Assembly (NCBI RefSeq): GCF_016908595.1
Contig: NZ_JAFBEC010000014.1
Span: 1 to 64,000, forward strand
DNA: 64,000 nucleotides
Direction: 5' to 3'
From: Geomicrobium sediminis
Lineage (GTDB): Bacteria > Bacillota > Bacilli > Bacillales > Marinococcaceae
The notes under the pieces were generated by a model, which was not told the DNA's origin, did no database searches, and saw nothing but the letters and a program-made list of their open reading frames with translations. A program made the translations under genes and the position numbers. This document shows, piece by piece, positions 33,213 through 42,384 of this stretch (its first letter is position 1; each line of letters starts with the position of its first letter).

Positions 33213-34808
33213 CTACTTCAGACGATTCTTTTGATTCATCAGTTCTTGGAACTTCTGATCTAATAATGCTTTTTCCTCTTCATCAACTGTTGTCGCAAGT
33301 CGACTTAACGTTTCTGTAATTTGCAAGTCTAATTGCATGTGGTCCATTGTCTCTGGCTCTTGTGTAGTTTCTACGTGCTTCACATCTTTTACCCTTGCTT
33401 CATCTTTACTTAAATCGAGCGTATGACTCGCAACTTCATCAATAAATTGGCGATCATGAGTGACAAAAATGATTGTACCTGGGAAAGCGATTAATAATTC
33501 TATAAGCTCTTCTTTGGCAGCGTAATCAAGGTAGTTCGTTGGCTCATCTAGAAACAAAACGTTGTGCTCACCGAGTAACGTCATAATGAGTGACAACTTT
33601 ACCCGCTCACCGCCACTTAGGTAAGCGGCTCGTTGATGCACCTCATCACCACGAAATTGTAGTCGAGCCAATACCGTACGTACAAAAGACTCTTCATAGG
33701 GACTATGATCTAGCGCATTTTCTAAAATCGTACGAGCCCCATCAACCTGTTCTTGATGCTGATCAAAATAACCGATATTCGCCGCTTTACTAACCGAAAA
33801 GCGTGTTCGGTCTTTATACATGTTACGCAGTAACGTCGTCTTCCCACTTCCATTTTCACCAATAATTGCTAGTTTATCTCCACGTTGAACATGACCTGAT
33901 AGCTTTTTAGCTACATTCTGATTTGGAATTATCAATTGCTGATCTTGAAATTGCAACACGTATTTTGCATTTAGTGGCGTAAACTGCGCAGCATTAAAGA
34001 CAAGCAATGCTTCAGTTTTAGGTTTTTCTTTCACTTCTAATTGCTGTATTCTTGAATCGATTGCTTTTCCTGCCCGATTTAGCTTCGCTTTCGTTTCACC
34101 AGCGCTACGCTTATGCAAGCGCGCCTCTGAATTCCCCATCCGTGAAGGAGCTTTTTTTACAGAAGCCGACTTTTTCTTTACTCCTTCAATTGATTGTTGC
34201 AGCCGCTTCTTTTCTTTTACATATTGCTCATATTGAAAAGCTTGCTCGTCAACCCTCTCGCGTTTTTGTTTTTTGTACGCATCATAATTGCCCGTAAATG
34301 CCGTCAACTTCCCATCGTCTAATTCCCAAATCGTCGTGCAAACATTATTTAAAAACGCGATATCATGCGACGTAACGATAACGGTACGAGATTCATTAAC
34401 GATTTGTTCTTCTAATTGTTCAATGCCAGTTACATCAAGATGGCTTGTCGGTTCATCCATAATGAGAAGTTCTGCCTCCGTTGCAAACGCATGTGCGATC
34501 TTCAAACGAGTCTTCTCCCCACCACTGTTTGGCGTCTGCGGTACATTCCACAAATGTCTTTCTTTGTGCTCAGCTTCCAAACTAGGCAGATCATCTTCTT
34601 GAGGTACAAAAGCGGACGTACCTTTAAGAATCACTTCACCTTGGTCAACGTATTTCATGTTGGCTAGCACTTGTAATAAAGTCGTCTTTCCAACACCATT
34701 CTTGCCGACCAACCCGATTCGTTCACCTTCATATACGTGCAACTGTTCAATTGAGAATAATGATTTCCCTTTGACTGAGTAACTTAAATGATTTGCTCTT
34801 AATAACAA
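33213..34808 (-). CDS. ABC-F ATPase (ribosome-protection type)
   Basis: A 531-residue soluble protein with two ABC cassettes and no TM segments. Cassette 1: Walker A GKNGVGKTT at about 35-43, signature NSGGEKTR, Walker B LLIMDEPTSHLD. Linker (about 190-280) is long, basic and helical (KKRLQQSIEGVKKKSASVKK). Cassette 2: GENGSGKTT, LSGGERVKLS, VLFLDEPTNYLD. The shortened first cassette and long interdomain linker resemble Vga/Lsa/VmlR-type antibiotic-resistance ABC-F proteins, but housekeeping roles exist. The start is TTG after GGAGGG (8 bases). The leader may form a regulatory pairing. Confidence 0.85.
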   Translation of the reverse strand: MLLRANHLSYSVKGKSLFSIEQLHVYEGERIGLVGKNGVGKTTLLQVLANMKYVDQGEVILKGTSAFVPQEDDLPSLEAEHKERHLWNVPQTPNSGGEKTRLKIAHAFATEAELLIMDEPTSHLDVTGIEQLEEQIVNESRTVIVTSHDIAFLNNVCTTIWELDDGKLTAFTGNYDAYKKQKRERVDEQAFQYEQYVKEKKRLQQSIEGVKKKSASVKKAPSRMGNSEARLHKRSAGETKAKLNRAGKAIDSRIQQLEVKEKPKTEALLVFNAAQFTPLNAKYVLQFQDQQLIIPNQNVAKKLSGHVQRGDKLAIIGENGSGKTTLLRNMYKDRTRFSVSKAANIGYFDQHQEQVDGARTILENALDHSPYEESFVRTVLARLQFRGDEVHQRAAYLSGGERVKLSLIMTLLGEHNVLFLDEPTNYLDYAAKEELIELLIAFPGTIIFVTHDRQFIDEVASHTLDLSKDEARVKDVKHVETTQEPETMDHMQLDLQITETLSRLATTVDEEEKALLDQKFQELMNQKNRLK

Positions 34809-34825
34809 AAAATCCCTCCAGCGTT

Positions 34826-34951
34826 GTCTAGAGAGAGTTTAATCCATTATAAACGTACACGAATAAAACAAACGCATAATCACGTTTGAATTCATTTTCT
34901 TTCGCTTTATTGGAAAGGGTACATTTGGGCAGACTAGTCCTATCTCTAGAC
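34826..34951 (-). promoter_or_regulatory. Possible regulatory pairing in ABC-F leader
   Basis: GTCTAGAGA (34826-34834) is the exact complement of TCTCTAGAC (34943-34951). On the minus strand the later segment ends only a few bases before the Shine-Dalgarno of the ABC-F gene. Resistance ABC-F genes are often controlled by leader attenuation; no leader peptide is clear here. Confidence 0.35.
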
Positions 34952-35069
34952 ATGATTCATACATATTTGTATTACTATTGTCTGTTTGTAATAGAATTAG
35001 TTCCACATTCGACGTTGTACCTTTCCTTTCTTAGATTTAGCTAAAGCATGCCATACTCCTAATTTATTG

Positions 35070-35252
35070 TCAACGGTTCTTCAAAATCATCACAAGTCTC
35101 GTTAAGTGCATCGCAACGATTAACGCGTATGCAACGAGCATAACTACATCTAACACGAGTGGATTGTCAAAATCGACATAAAGAAGGATGAGCACCAACC
35201 CTCCGAATACGATAAATACATTAAACAATCCAAACCGATTTAACACATCCAT
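35070..35252 (-). CDS. Small two-TM membrane protein
   Basis: A 60-residue protein starting MDVLNRFGLFNVF, with TM segments at about 8-27 and 35-54 and a basic end LVMILKNR. GAGGAG is 7 bases before the ATG at 35252; the longer frame upstream has no such site. The preceding 24-residue peptide ends inside this ribosome site, so the two are coupled. Family not recognised. Confidence 0.6.
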   Translation of the reverse strand: MDVLNRFGLFNVFIVFGGLVLILLYVDFDNPLVLDVVMLVAYALIVAMHLTRLVMILKNR

Positions 35253-35263
35253 GAAACGTCTCC

Positions 35264-35338
35264 TCACCCAATTCTTTGAAAAATAACAACTGTTCCCACA
35301 ACGAGAATAAAAAAAGCTACGAGCAACACGAAATTCAT
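35264..35338 (-). CDS. 24-residue hydrophobic peptide
   Basis: MNFVLLVAFFILVVGTVV then IFQRIG: one TM helix. GGAGGAG lies 12 bases before the ATG (or 8 before an in-frame TTG two codons earlier). The stop TGA sits in the GGGTGAGGAG site of the next gene, a classic coupled arrangement. A real mini-protein or a translational leader; function unknown. Confidence 0.45.
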   Translation of the reverse strand: MNFVLLVAFFILVVGTVVIFQRIG

Positions 35339-35474
35339 GTTCAAGAAATGCTCCTCCTTCATTCACTGCTATATCTACTACTTTATCGAACAAGCCAATA
35401 AAAACGTAGTCATTTGTCTTGCGTAATTCTTACAGTTTTGTAACAAAGTAAAAACGCACACATCACGTGTACGC

Positions 35475-35606
35475 TTACTTTTCAAGTTGCCTCGTTTGAA
35501 ATGCTTGCTTTATTTGGTCTGCCTCTTCTTGTAATCGTTTAAGTTCGTTCCTGATGTCGTGAATTTCGTATTCCAAAGCGTATAACTCCCAAGTCAATAC
35601 GACCAC
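35475..35606 (-). CDS. 43-residue coiled-coil protein
   Basis: GTG start with GGAGG 6 bases upstream; sequence begins VVLTWELYALEYEIHDIRNE (first Val read as Met) and continues as charged heptads LKRLQEEADQIKQAF. Looks like a short helical bundle or coiled coil. It lies after the lhgO end in the opposite sense of nothing else; unknown family. Confidence 0.5.
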   Translation of the reverse strand: MVVLTWELYALEYEIHDIRNELKRLQEEADQIKQAFQTRQLEK

Positions 35607-35761
35607 ACTGATCCTCCTTGATTTCTGGCTCAGTATATATTATACGCTTGTAAACAAATTGTAAAAAGATGTAATTAGTTTGAATTCGAAATGTTAAACT
35701 ATCATACGTTTGTAACATTAGCAACCAAAAGTCTGTATAATACTGCTGAAATTCATAGTCT

Positions 35762-36958
35762 CTAGCTTGTTTTAGGAATAAGGACTTGCTTTGCAATTTC
35801 TTTCCCTATTTCTAAAGATGCAGTTGCAGCAGGGGATGGTGCGTTGCAAACATGAAGTGAACGCTTCCCATTCACTAAATGAAAATCATCAACCATTTTT
35901 CCTTCAACTGTGAGTGCTTGTGCACGAACCCCACTTGGCGCTTTAACGAGATCTTCTTTTTGCACCTCTGGAATAAGACGTTGCAAGCTTTTTACGAACT
36001 CATCTTTGTTGTAGGAACGAACCATTTCACCGATGCCCGTTTTCATATATTTGCGGGCAATTCGCCAAAAGCCTCCGTATGTTAACACTTCAGACAAGTC
36101 TTTCGCGTTAAAGTCCGTCTTGTTATACCCTTCGCGTTTAAACGACAAAACAGCATTTGGTCCTGCATCAACTTCTCCATCAATCATACGCGTAAAGTGA
36201 ACCCCTAAAAACGGAAACTCTGGGTTAGGTACAGGATAAATGAGATTATTAACGAGGTAACGCTTCTCGGGCTTCAACTTATAGTACTCTCCACGAAATG
36301 GCACGATCTTCATATCTAAATGATACCCCGCCATCTTGGCAATACGATCACTTTGAAGTCCCGCACAATTAATGAGGTAATGAGAATGATACGTTTTGTT
36401 GTTCGTTCTAACCGTAACAGACTGATTACATTCTACAATGGATGTCACTTCTTCACTTAGGTGAATGGCGCCACCGCTAACTCTAAGTAATTCTGCTAAT
36501 TTCTCAGATACGTGTTTGTAGCTAACGATTCCAGCCGTTGGAACACGAATAGCTTTAATACCATTAACGTGAGGTTCGATCTCTTTTAATTGCTTTTCAT
36601 CTAGGAGTTCAACATCAAGACCGTTCGTTCTTCCTCGCTCATATAGATTCTCTAAATTTGTTAACTCAGATTCATCTGTTGCGACAATGACTTTGCCACA
36701 TATATCCACATCTACGTCATGTTCTTGACAAAATGCACGCATTGACTCGCTACCAGCTTTTGCGAACTTTGCTTTATAGCTGCCAGGTTTGTAATAAATA
36801 CCTGAATGGATGACACCACTGTTATGACCAGTTTGGTGTGAGGCTACTTCTTTTTCTTTTTCGATGACTTGAACCTTTAAGTTAGGATTGTTGTTTAGAA
36901 GGTTGTAAGCAACGCTTAAACCGACAATTCCTCCCCCAATAATTGTGTAATCATGCAT
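35762..36958 (-). CDS. lhgO: L-2-hydroxyglutarate oxidase
   Basis: A 398-residue FAD-dependent DAO-family enzyme. The dinucleotide-binding motif is IIGGGIVGLSVAYNL at 6-20; HQTGHNSGVIHSGIYY at about 41-56 is the LhgO/YgaF signature, and PFRGEYYKL, VPNPEFPFLGVHFT are further landmarks. It oxidises L-2-hydroxyglutarate to 2-oxoglutarate, feeding electrons to the quinone pool in E. coli LhgO. Last gene of the TAXI operon, 12 bases after GlcF, with GGAGAGGG before the ATG. No terminator is evident downstream. Confidence 0.88.
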   Translation of the reverse strand: MHDYTIIGGGIVGLSVAYNLLNNNPNLKVQVIEKEKEVASHQTGHNSGVIHSGIYYKPGSYKAKFAKAGSESMRAFCQEHDVDVDICGKVIVATDESELTNLENLYERGRTNGLDVELLDEKQLKEIEPHVNGIKAIRVPTAGIVSYKHVSEKLAELLRVSGGAIHLSEEVTSIVECNQSVTVRTNNKTYHSHYLINCAGLQSDRIAKMAGYHLDMKIVPFRGEYYKLKPEKRYLVNNLIYPVPNPEFPFLGVHFTRMIDGEVDAGPNAVLSFKREGYNKTDFNAKDLSEVLTYGGFWRIARKYMKTGIGEMVRSYNKDEFVKSLQRLIPEVQKEDLVKAPSGVRAQALTVEGKMVDDFHLVNGKRSLHVCNAPSPAATASLEIGKEIAKQVLIPKTS

Positions 36959-36970
36959 GTTATCCCTCTC

Positions 36971-38236
36971 CTATAAACAAGATTCTGCGATGACTTCAAC
37001 GAGGTGTTTCACTTGAATTTGATGACTCATTCCTTCACGCTCAACACCCATTTTCATTTGTAAATGACACCCTGGATTTGTCGTAATAATCAAATTCGGT
37101 TTCGCACTGACGACCGCTGGCATTTTGTAATCTAAAATGTCCATTGACGCTTCGTAGTTCACGATGTTGTAGATCCCTGCTGAACCACAACAAAGGTCTT
37201 GTTTGTCCATTGGCACATAATTTAAGCCAGGGACTTTAGCGATTAACTCCAACGGTGCATCGACATTTTTTTGAACATGAGTCATGTGACAAGACGGTTG
37301 ATAGACAGCTGTATGATGAACGTGGTGATTATATGTTAAATTGCTTTGTGCCAACACCATAGAAATGTCCGCATGTTTTTTAGAAAATCGTTCTGCACGT
37401 TCTTTCCAAGCGGGTTCATCTTTAAGCAGATGATCATACTCAACGAGCATCGCACCACAGCCACCGATACTTGACACGATGTAATCAAACGATCCGCTTT
37501 CAAAAGCTTCAATGTTTTTCTTTGCTAACTGACGTGCCGTTTTAAGATCTCCACCATGCGACTGAAGCGCACCGCAACACGATTGGTCTTTGACAACCGT
37601 TACATGAACACCAGCTTTTCGTAACAGTTGAATGGCTTGGTCATTAATCGTCGAAAACATCGTATCCATTAAGCAGCCGAGAAAATACGCGACTTTAACG
37701 GTTCCCTGTGGTGCGTCTTCTTCGTAAGCTTTCTTTTCTTTAGAACGCTCCGCCATCGGTATAATTGATTCAAAAGCTACCATTCCTTTAGGAAGTACTA
37801 CATTCAAAATACCCGTTTTTCGTGCAACAAATTGCAAAGGTAGTCGTTGATAAGACAATAAGCCGAACTTTGCTATTGCAAGCATAGATGAATGAGGAAG
37901 TAGCTTTTCAAAGAGTGCGCTTTCGATGAACCGTTCACGTTTTGAACGTTTCGTTTCTATGCGCAAAACTTCTTTTGCTGACTCTAAGATCGATCCATAT
38001 TGAACATTGGTCGGACATGCGGTTTCGCATGCACGGCAGCCGAGACACATGTCAATCGGCTCTTTTAAATCGTCGTAACTAATCTTTCCTTCAGCTGCCA
38101 TTTTCACGAGATTTATTCGCCCTCTTGGACTATGCGTTTCTTTGTTCATCGTTTGATACGTCGGGCAAGCAGGCAAACAGTATCCGCATTGAACACAATC
38201 AAACGTCTCTTGATAGGCAAGTCGTTTATCAACCAT
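36971..38236 (-). CDS. glcF: GlcF-like iron-sulfur dehydrogenase subunit
   Basis: A 421-residue protein with two [4Fe-4S] ferredoxin motifs, CVQCGYCLPACP at about 15-26 and CLGCRACETACP at about 64-75, followed by two CCG domains (SCCGALQSHGG; DLCCGSAGIYN) of the heterodisulfide-reductase D type. It passes electrons from the GlcD flavoprotein to the membrane chain. Its start overlaps the GlcD end by 8 bases. The symbol reflects family; the substrate may be D-2-hydroxyglutarate, glycolate or D-lactate. Confidence 0.88.
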   Translation of the reverse strand: MVDKRLAYQETFDCVQCGYCLPACPTYQTMNKETHSPRGRINLVKMAAEGKISYDDLKEPIDMCLGCRACETACPTNVQYGSILESAKEVLRIETKRSKRERFIESALFEKLLPHSSMLAIAKFGLLSYQRLPLQFVARKTGILNVVLPKGMVAFESIIPMAERSKEKKAYEEDAPQGTVKVAYFLGCLMDTMFSTINDQAIQLLRKAGVHVTVVKDQSCCGALQSHGGDLKTARQLAKKNIEAFESGSFDYIVSSIGGCGAMLVEYDHLLKDEPAWKERAERFSKKHADISMVLAQSNLTYNHHVHHTAVYQPSCHMTHVQKNVDAPLELIAKVPGLNYVPMDKQDLCCGSAGIYNIVNYEASMDILDYKMPAVVSAKPNLIITTNPGCHLQMKMGVEREGMSHQIQVKHLVEVIAESCL

Positions 38237-39656
38237 CGCGTAACACCAACTTCTGGCCTTTTTCAGGAAAAATCTTTCCTGGGTTTAAGATGTTATTCGG
38301 ATCAAAGCTCTCCTTTACTGTCTTCATCATTGCTAAACCTTTTGCTCCGAGTTCCATTTCCATAAACGGTGCTTTCATCGTGCCAATTCCGTGCTCTCCA
38401 GATAATGTGCCACCGAGTTCAATCGCAGCTTCAAAGATCTCTCCTACAGCTTTTTCTACACGTTTCATCTCTTCTTCATCGCGAACATCAGCAATAATAT
38501 TCGGATGAAGATTGCCATCTCCAGCATGTCCAAACACAACAAGATCGATGTTATTCGCGTTTTTAATCTCTTTTAAAATACGAAACATCTCTGGAATCTT
38601 ACTTCTTGGAACGGTCGCATCTTCTGAGATTTTCGTAGGTTTCACTTGCACAATCGCAGGAGAAACGAGTTTTCTTGCTTGCCAAAACTTACTCGCTTCT
38701 TCAGCGCTTTTCGCAATTTGTACTTCCCTAGCCCCATTCTTCAAACAACACCCTCGCACTTGCTCAGCTTCTTCTTCAATGGCTAGTGGGTGTCCGTCAA
38801 TCTCAATTAAGAGTAGTGCCTCAACATCAATCGGCAGCCCTGTCGGTTGATAAGCTTCGACAGCTTTTATTGAAGCTTGATCCATAATCTCAAGCTTTGA
38901 AGGGGTAATGCCTTCACGTAAGATCGCACTAATTGCTTTTCCAGAATCAATGAGATCGTCAAATAAAACGAGCATCGTTTTATTTGCTTTTGGACGTGGG
39001 ACAAGTTTCAGTGTTGCTTCTGTAATAACAGCAAGTGTGCCTTCTGAACCGACAATTAGTTTCGTTAAATCATAGCCGGTGACGTTTTTGACCGTTTGAC
39101 CTCCGGTACGAATAATATCACCATTTGCGGTGACAATTTCTAGGCCAAGTACGTAGTCTTTCGTTACACCGTACTTTAAACCTCTCGGTCCACCAGCATT
39201 TTCGGCGAGGTTGCCTCCAATTGTAGAGACATTCATGCTACTCGGATCTGGGGGATACATCATTGAAAAAGCTTTTGCAGCTTCATCGATATGACCCGTA
39301 ATCACCCCTGGGGAAACGACTGCAATCATATCATCAGGATAAATTTCTAATCGATCGTCCCATTGAGAGAAATCTAACACGACGCCACCATACACCGGAA
39401 TTGGGCCACCACTTAACGATGTCCCCTGGCCTCTTGGATACACAGGAACATGTAATTCATTCGCGAGTGTAACAATCTCTGAAACTTCTTCTGTAGCTGT
39501 CGGTTGTATGACAACTTCAGGGATGTGATGTCCGAACGATGCGTCATAAGCATATGACGCACGATCAGACAGTGACGTTAAAATCCGACTTTCATTAATG
39601 AGCTGTTTCGCTCGTAACCTTTGAACGAGTTCTGTTGCGTTACGGTTCTCATTCAT
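38229..39656 (-). CDS. glcD: GlcD-like FAD-linked 2-hydroxyacid dehydrogenase
   Basis: A 475-residue VAO/PCMH-type flavoprotein. FAD-binding signatures: VYPRGQGTSLSGGP at about 75-88, VSTIGGNLAENAGGPRGLKYG at about 144-164 (positions as landmarks), GSEGTLAVITEATLKL. The C-terminal H-x-H and NGE-type residues are GHAGDGNLHP and SGEHGIGTMK. Family members oxidise glycolate, D-lactate or D-2-hydroxyglutarate. In this operon beside lhgO, a D-2-hydroxyglutarate role is attractive. The gene overlaps glcF by 8 bases. Confidence 0.88.
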   Translation of the reverse strand: MNENRNATELVQRLRAKQLINESRILTSLSDRASYAYDASFGHHIPEVVIQPTATEEVSEIVTLANELHVPVYPRGQGTSLSGGPIPVYGGVVLDFSQWDDRLEIYPDDMIAVVSPGVITGHIDEAAKAFSMMYPPDPSSMNVSTIGGNLAENAGGPRGLKYGVTKDYVLGLEIVTANGDIIRTGGQTVKNVTGYDLTKLIVGSEGTLAVITEATLKLVPRPKANKTMLVLFDDLIDSGKAISAILREGITPSKLEIMDQASIKAVEAYQPTGLPIDVEALLLIEIDGHPLAIEEEAEQVRGCCLKNGAREVQIAKSAEEASKFWQARKLVSPAIVQVKPTKISEDATVPRSKIPEMFRILKEIKNANNIDLVVFGHAGDGNLHPNIIADVRDEEEMKRVEKAVGEIFEAAIELGGTLSGEHGIGTMKAPFMEMELGAKGLAMMKTVKESFDPNNILNPGKIFPEKGQKLVLRDG

Positions 39657-39673
39657 CCTATATTCATCCTTTT

Positions 39674-40384
39674 TTAATCCAGACTCTTATCACCTAGTTT
39701 TTTACGAACATTCGTAATGTGTATATTCATTGCTTCTCTAGCACCTGATGCATCTTTTTTTTGTATAGCTAGAAATACGTTTTCGTGTTCTTTATAAACG
39801 TCTCTACGCTTCTCGGTTTTTCCAATATTAAATCGAAGGGAATACTCAATCGCTTGATTTAACAACTCCCCGATGTTTTCAAGTGATGACACGAGAAAGG
39901 GGTTCTTTGATGCACGTACAATTTCATAGTGAAAATGCGTATCCGCTTCACTACCAATGACCGTTTCATCTTGAACCGTTTCTTTAAATTGTAATAAGGC
40001 GGTTTCTAAGCGAATGAGATCACGTTCATTCGCACGAGTCGCCGCTAGTGCCGCCGCTTCTGTTTCAATGATGTGACGCATTTCTAGGAGAGAATGTACT
40101 TCCTCCATAGAAATGAGCCCCATTTTCAAATTCGAGAGCATATCGACGAGCTTTACATCTTTCACCCATCTGCCGCCACCTTGTTTCGATTCAATAACGC
40201 CTGCTGCGGTTAACACGCTTAATGCTTCACGAATCGGTGAACGACTGACTTGAAATAAGTCAGAAAGTTCTTGTTCAGAAGGTAGTTTAACCCCTCGACG
40301 ATACGGTTCTTTCTGAATCATTTCTTTTAATTGTTCTAACACTTGTTGTGAAATGTGTTTACGCTCGATAAACACTTTGCTCAT
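39674..40384 (-). CDS. FadR-subfamily GntR regulator
   Basis: A 236-residue regulator. Residues 10-75 are a winged helix (RGVKLPSEQELSDLFQVSRSPIREALSVL); 85-220 is an FCD ligand domain with metal-site His residues (DTHFHYEIVRAS and EHENVFLAI). FCD regulators usually sense carboxylic acids. It sits in the middle of the operon it probably controls; a palindrome at 43417-43441 in the operon promoter is the candidate operator. Confidence 0.88.
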   Translation of the reverse strand: MSKVFIERKHISQQVLEQLKEMIQKEPYRRGVKLPSEQELSDLFQVSRSPIREALSVLTAAGVIESKQGGGRWVKDVKLVDMLSNLKMGLISMEEVHSLLEMRHIIETEAAALAATRANERDLIRLETALLQFKETVQDETVIGSEADTHFHYEIVRASKNPFLVSSLENIGELLNQAIEYSLRFNIGKTEKRRDVYKEHENVFLAIQKKDASGAREAMNIHITNVRKKLGDKSLD

Positions 40385-40397
40385 TTGATCACACCTT

Positions 40398-42359
40398 TTA
40401 GGAGGTCATGTTTACTGCTGCCTCACGTTTTGAACGCATCATATGCCAAGCCATCGTTAATCCAATTAGAATAAATCCGATGACATTCGTCATCATACCT
40501 GGAGCAATTAAAAGAATTGCACCAACGAAGAAAGTAATTTTTTCTATTAATTGCAAATCCGTTGATAGATAGCCACTTAAAGCGACAGCCATCGCGAACA
40601 CTCCGATTACACATGTCACAACCGTGGTTGTAACTGTCAGAGCATTCACTGAGTGTGTACTCGTCTCTTGTAAGACCATCACTGGGTTGTACGCAATCAT
40701 AAACGGAATGATAAACCCTGGTAAAGCTAACTTTACAGATGTCCAAGACGTCTTCATTGCATCTGCACCTGCAATACCCGCTGCTGTGTAAGAAGCCAGT
40801 GCTACCGGCGGTGTAATATTTGAAAGTGCACCGAACCAGAATACGAAGAAATGCGCTGCAATTGGGTTAATGCCCATTTCAATAAGTGCTGGTGCTGCAG
40901 TTACAGCAACGACGATGTATAGAGCTGTAGAAGGAAGACCCATACTTAATACGATACACGTTACCATGACGAGTAATAACGCAATCCAAAGCATGCCGTT
41001 TGCTACATTTAAGACGTTGTATGCAATCGCTGATCCAAGTCCTGACATTGTGACAACAGCGATAATAATTCCGATGGACGCACACGCAAGCCCTACCTGA
41101 ACAGAACTTTTAGCCCCGCCAATAAACGCTTCTTTAACTTTCGATATGTTTACTCGTGTTTCTTTATCTTTCGTTAACCAACTTGCAACAATTACTGAAA
41201 TAATCCCAGCAAAGCCTGCAAATAACGGTGTATACCCTGCAAGTAACGTCCCAATTACGATGAGAATCGGAAATAGCAAAACTCCTCGTTCTTTTAACAC
41301 CGTCCACACTTGTGGTATAGAGTCTTTACTCATCCCTTTTAACCCTTGCTTCTTCGCTTCTAAATCAATCGCAAACACGAGGGCAATAAAATACAAGAAT
41401 GTCGGAATAATTGCCGCAAAAACAACGGTTGCATACGGCACCCCAAGAAACCCTGCCATAATAAATGCCGCTGCACCCATGATCGGAGGCATCATCATAC
41501 CACCTGTTGATGCCGTCGCTTCAACGGCTGCCGCGTAGTTACGCTTTAAACCAACTTGCTTCATTAAAGGAATTGTAAACGCACCTGTTGTTGCAACGTT
41601 TGCCACTGCACTACCATTTAATGAACCAGTTAATGCACTAGAAATAACAGCCACTTGAGCAGGTCCACCACGTCGTTGACCAGCAACTGCAATGGCTAAG
41701 TCATTAAATAACTTCGAAGCTCCACTAACACTTAAAAATGCTCCAAACAAAATAAAGATTACGATATACGTAGAGGCAATTGACAACGTTAACCCAAAGA
41801 CCCCTTCTGTTGTCATGTACACTCTATAAAGCAAACGTTCAATGCTGAACCCTGCATGACCGAACATCCCTGGAAAATAAGGACCAAAAACAGCATAAAT
41901 CATCGCCGCGCCAGCTAGAATTGGAATGAACGTTCCGAGTGTTCTTCTTGACGCTTCAAGTAGTAGAAGTACTGTAATAATTGCAAAAACATAATCAATT
42001 GGAATCGCTTGTGAAACGCGATCAATATGGATCGTCGTATAGAAAATTAAAATATAACCTGTTCCTATTATACTAATAATTGCTAGCGCAAGGTCGATTT
42101 TTGTGAATCTTTTCATATTTCCTTTTTTACGAGCTGGATACAACAAAAACGCTAAAATTAGTAATAATGCCAAGAAGATAATGTTTCGGTAAATCTCTTG
42201 AATGTTCATTAAACTATTTACGTAAATGGCGAACCCAGATAAAAGTATTGCAATAACAGCCATCGTTTTGTATTGCCAACCTTTTAATTGTCTTCCCATC
42301 ATTGCTTGGTCTTGCTCAACGTCCTTTTCTTTAACTTCAGTCGCATCATTTACAGCCAT
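40398..42359 (-). CDS. TAXI-type TRAP transporter fused permease (DctQM)
   Basis: A 653-residue fused small+large TRAP permease (DUF3394-like end). There are about 18 hydrophobic segments. The M-part landmarks are GSLNGSAVANVATTGAFTIP, ASTGGMMMPPIMGAAAFIM and GLPSTALYIVVAVTAAPAL. Fused permeases of this sort work with TAXI receptors, one of which is encoded just upstream (25-base gap). ATG 42359 has GGGGG about 8 bases upstream. The likely cargo is a 2-hydroxy- or 2-oxo-dicarboxylate. Confidence 0.9.
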   Translation of the reverse strand: MAVNDATEVKEKDVEQDQAMMGRQLKGWQYKTMAVIAILLSGFAIYVNSLMNIQEIYRNIIFLALLLILAFLLYPARKKGNMKRFTKIDLALAIISIIGTGYILIFYTTIHIDRVSQAIPIDYVFAIITVLLLLEASRRTLGTFIPILAGAAMIYAVFGPYFPGMFGHAGFSIERLLYRVYMTTEGVFGLTLSIASTYIVIFILFGAFLSVSGASKLFNDLAIAVAGQRRGGPAQVAVISSALTGSLNGSAVANVATTGAFTIPLMKQVGLKRNYAAAVEATASTGGMMMPPIMGAAAFIMAGFLGVPYATVVFAAIIPTFLYFIALVFAIDLEAKKQGLKGMSKDSIPQVWTVLKERGVLLFPILIVIGTLLAGYTPLFAGFAGIISVIVASWLTKDKETRVNISKVKEAFIGGAKSSVQVGLACASIGIIIAVVTMSGLGSAIAYNVLNVANGMLWIALLLVMVTCIVLSMGLPSTALYIVVAVTAAPALIEMGINPIAAHFFVFWFGALSNITPPVALASYTAAGIAGADAMKTSWTSVKLALPGFIIPFMIAYNPVMVLQETSTHSVNALTVTTTVVTCVIGVFAMAVALSGYLSTDLQLIEKITFFVGAILLIAPGMMTNVIGFILIGLTMAWHMMRSKREAAVNMTS

Positions 42360-42384
42360 CACATGTCCCCCTTAATCCGTTTTA

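Noticed and set aside
35253-35393. Long version of the 60-residue membrane protein gene
   Set aside because: The added 47 residues have no ribosome site and overlap the 24-residue peptide in another frame.
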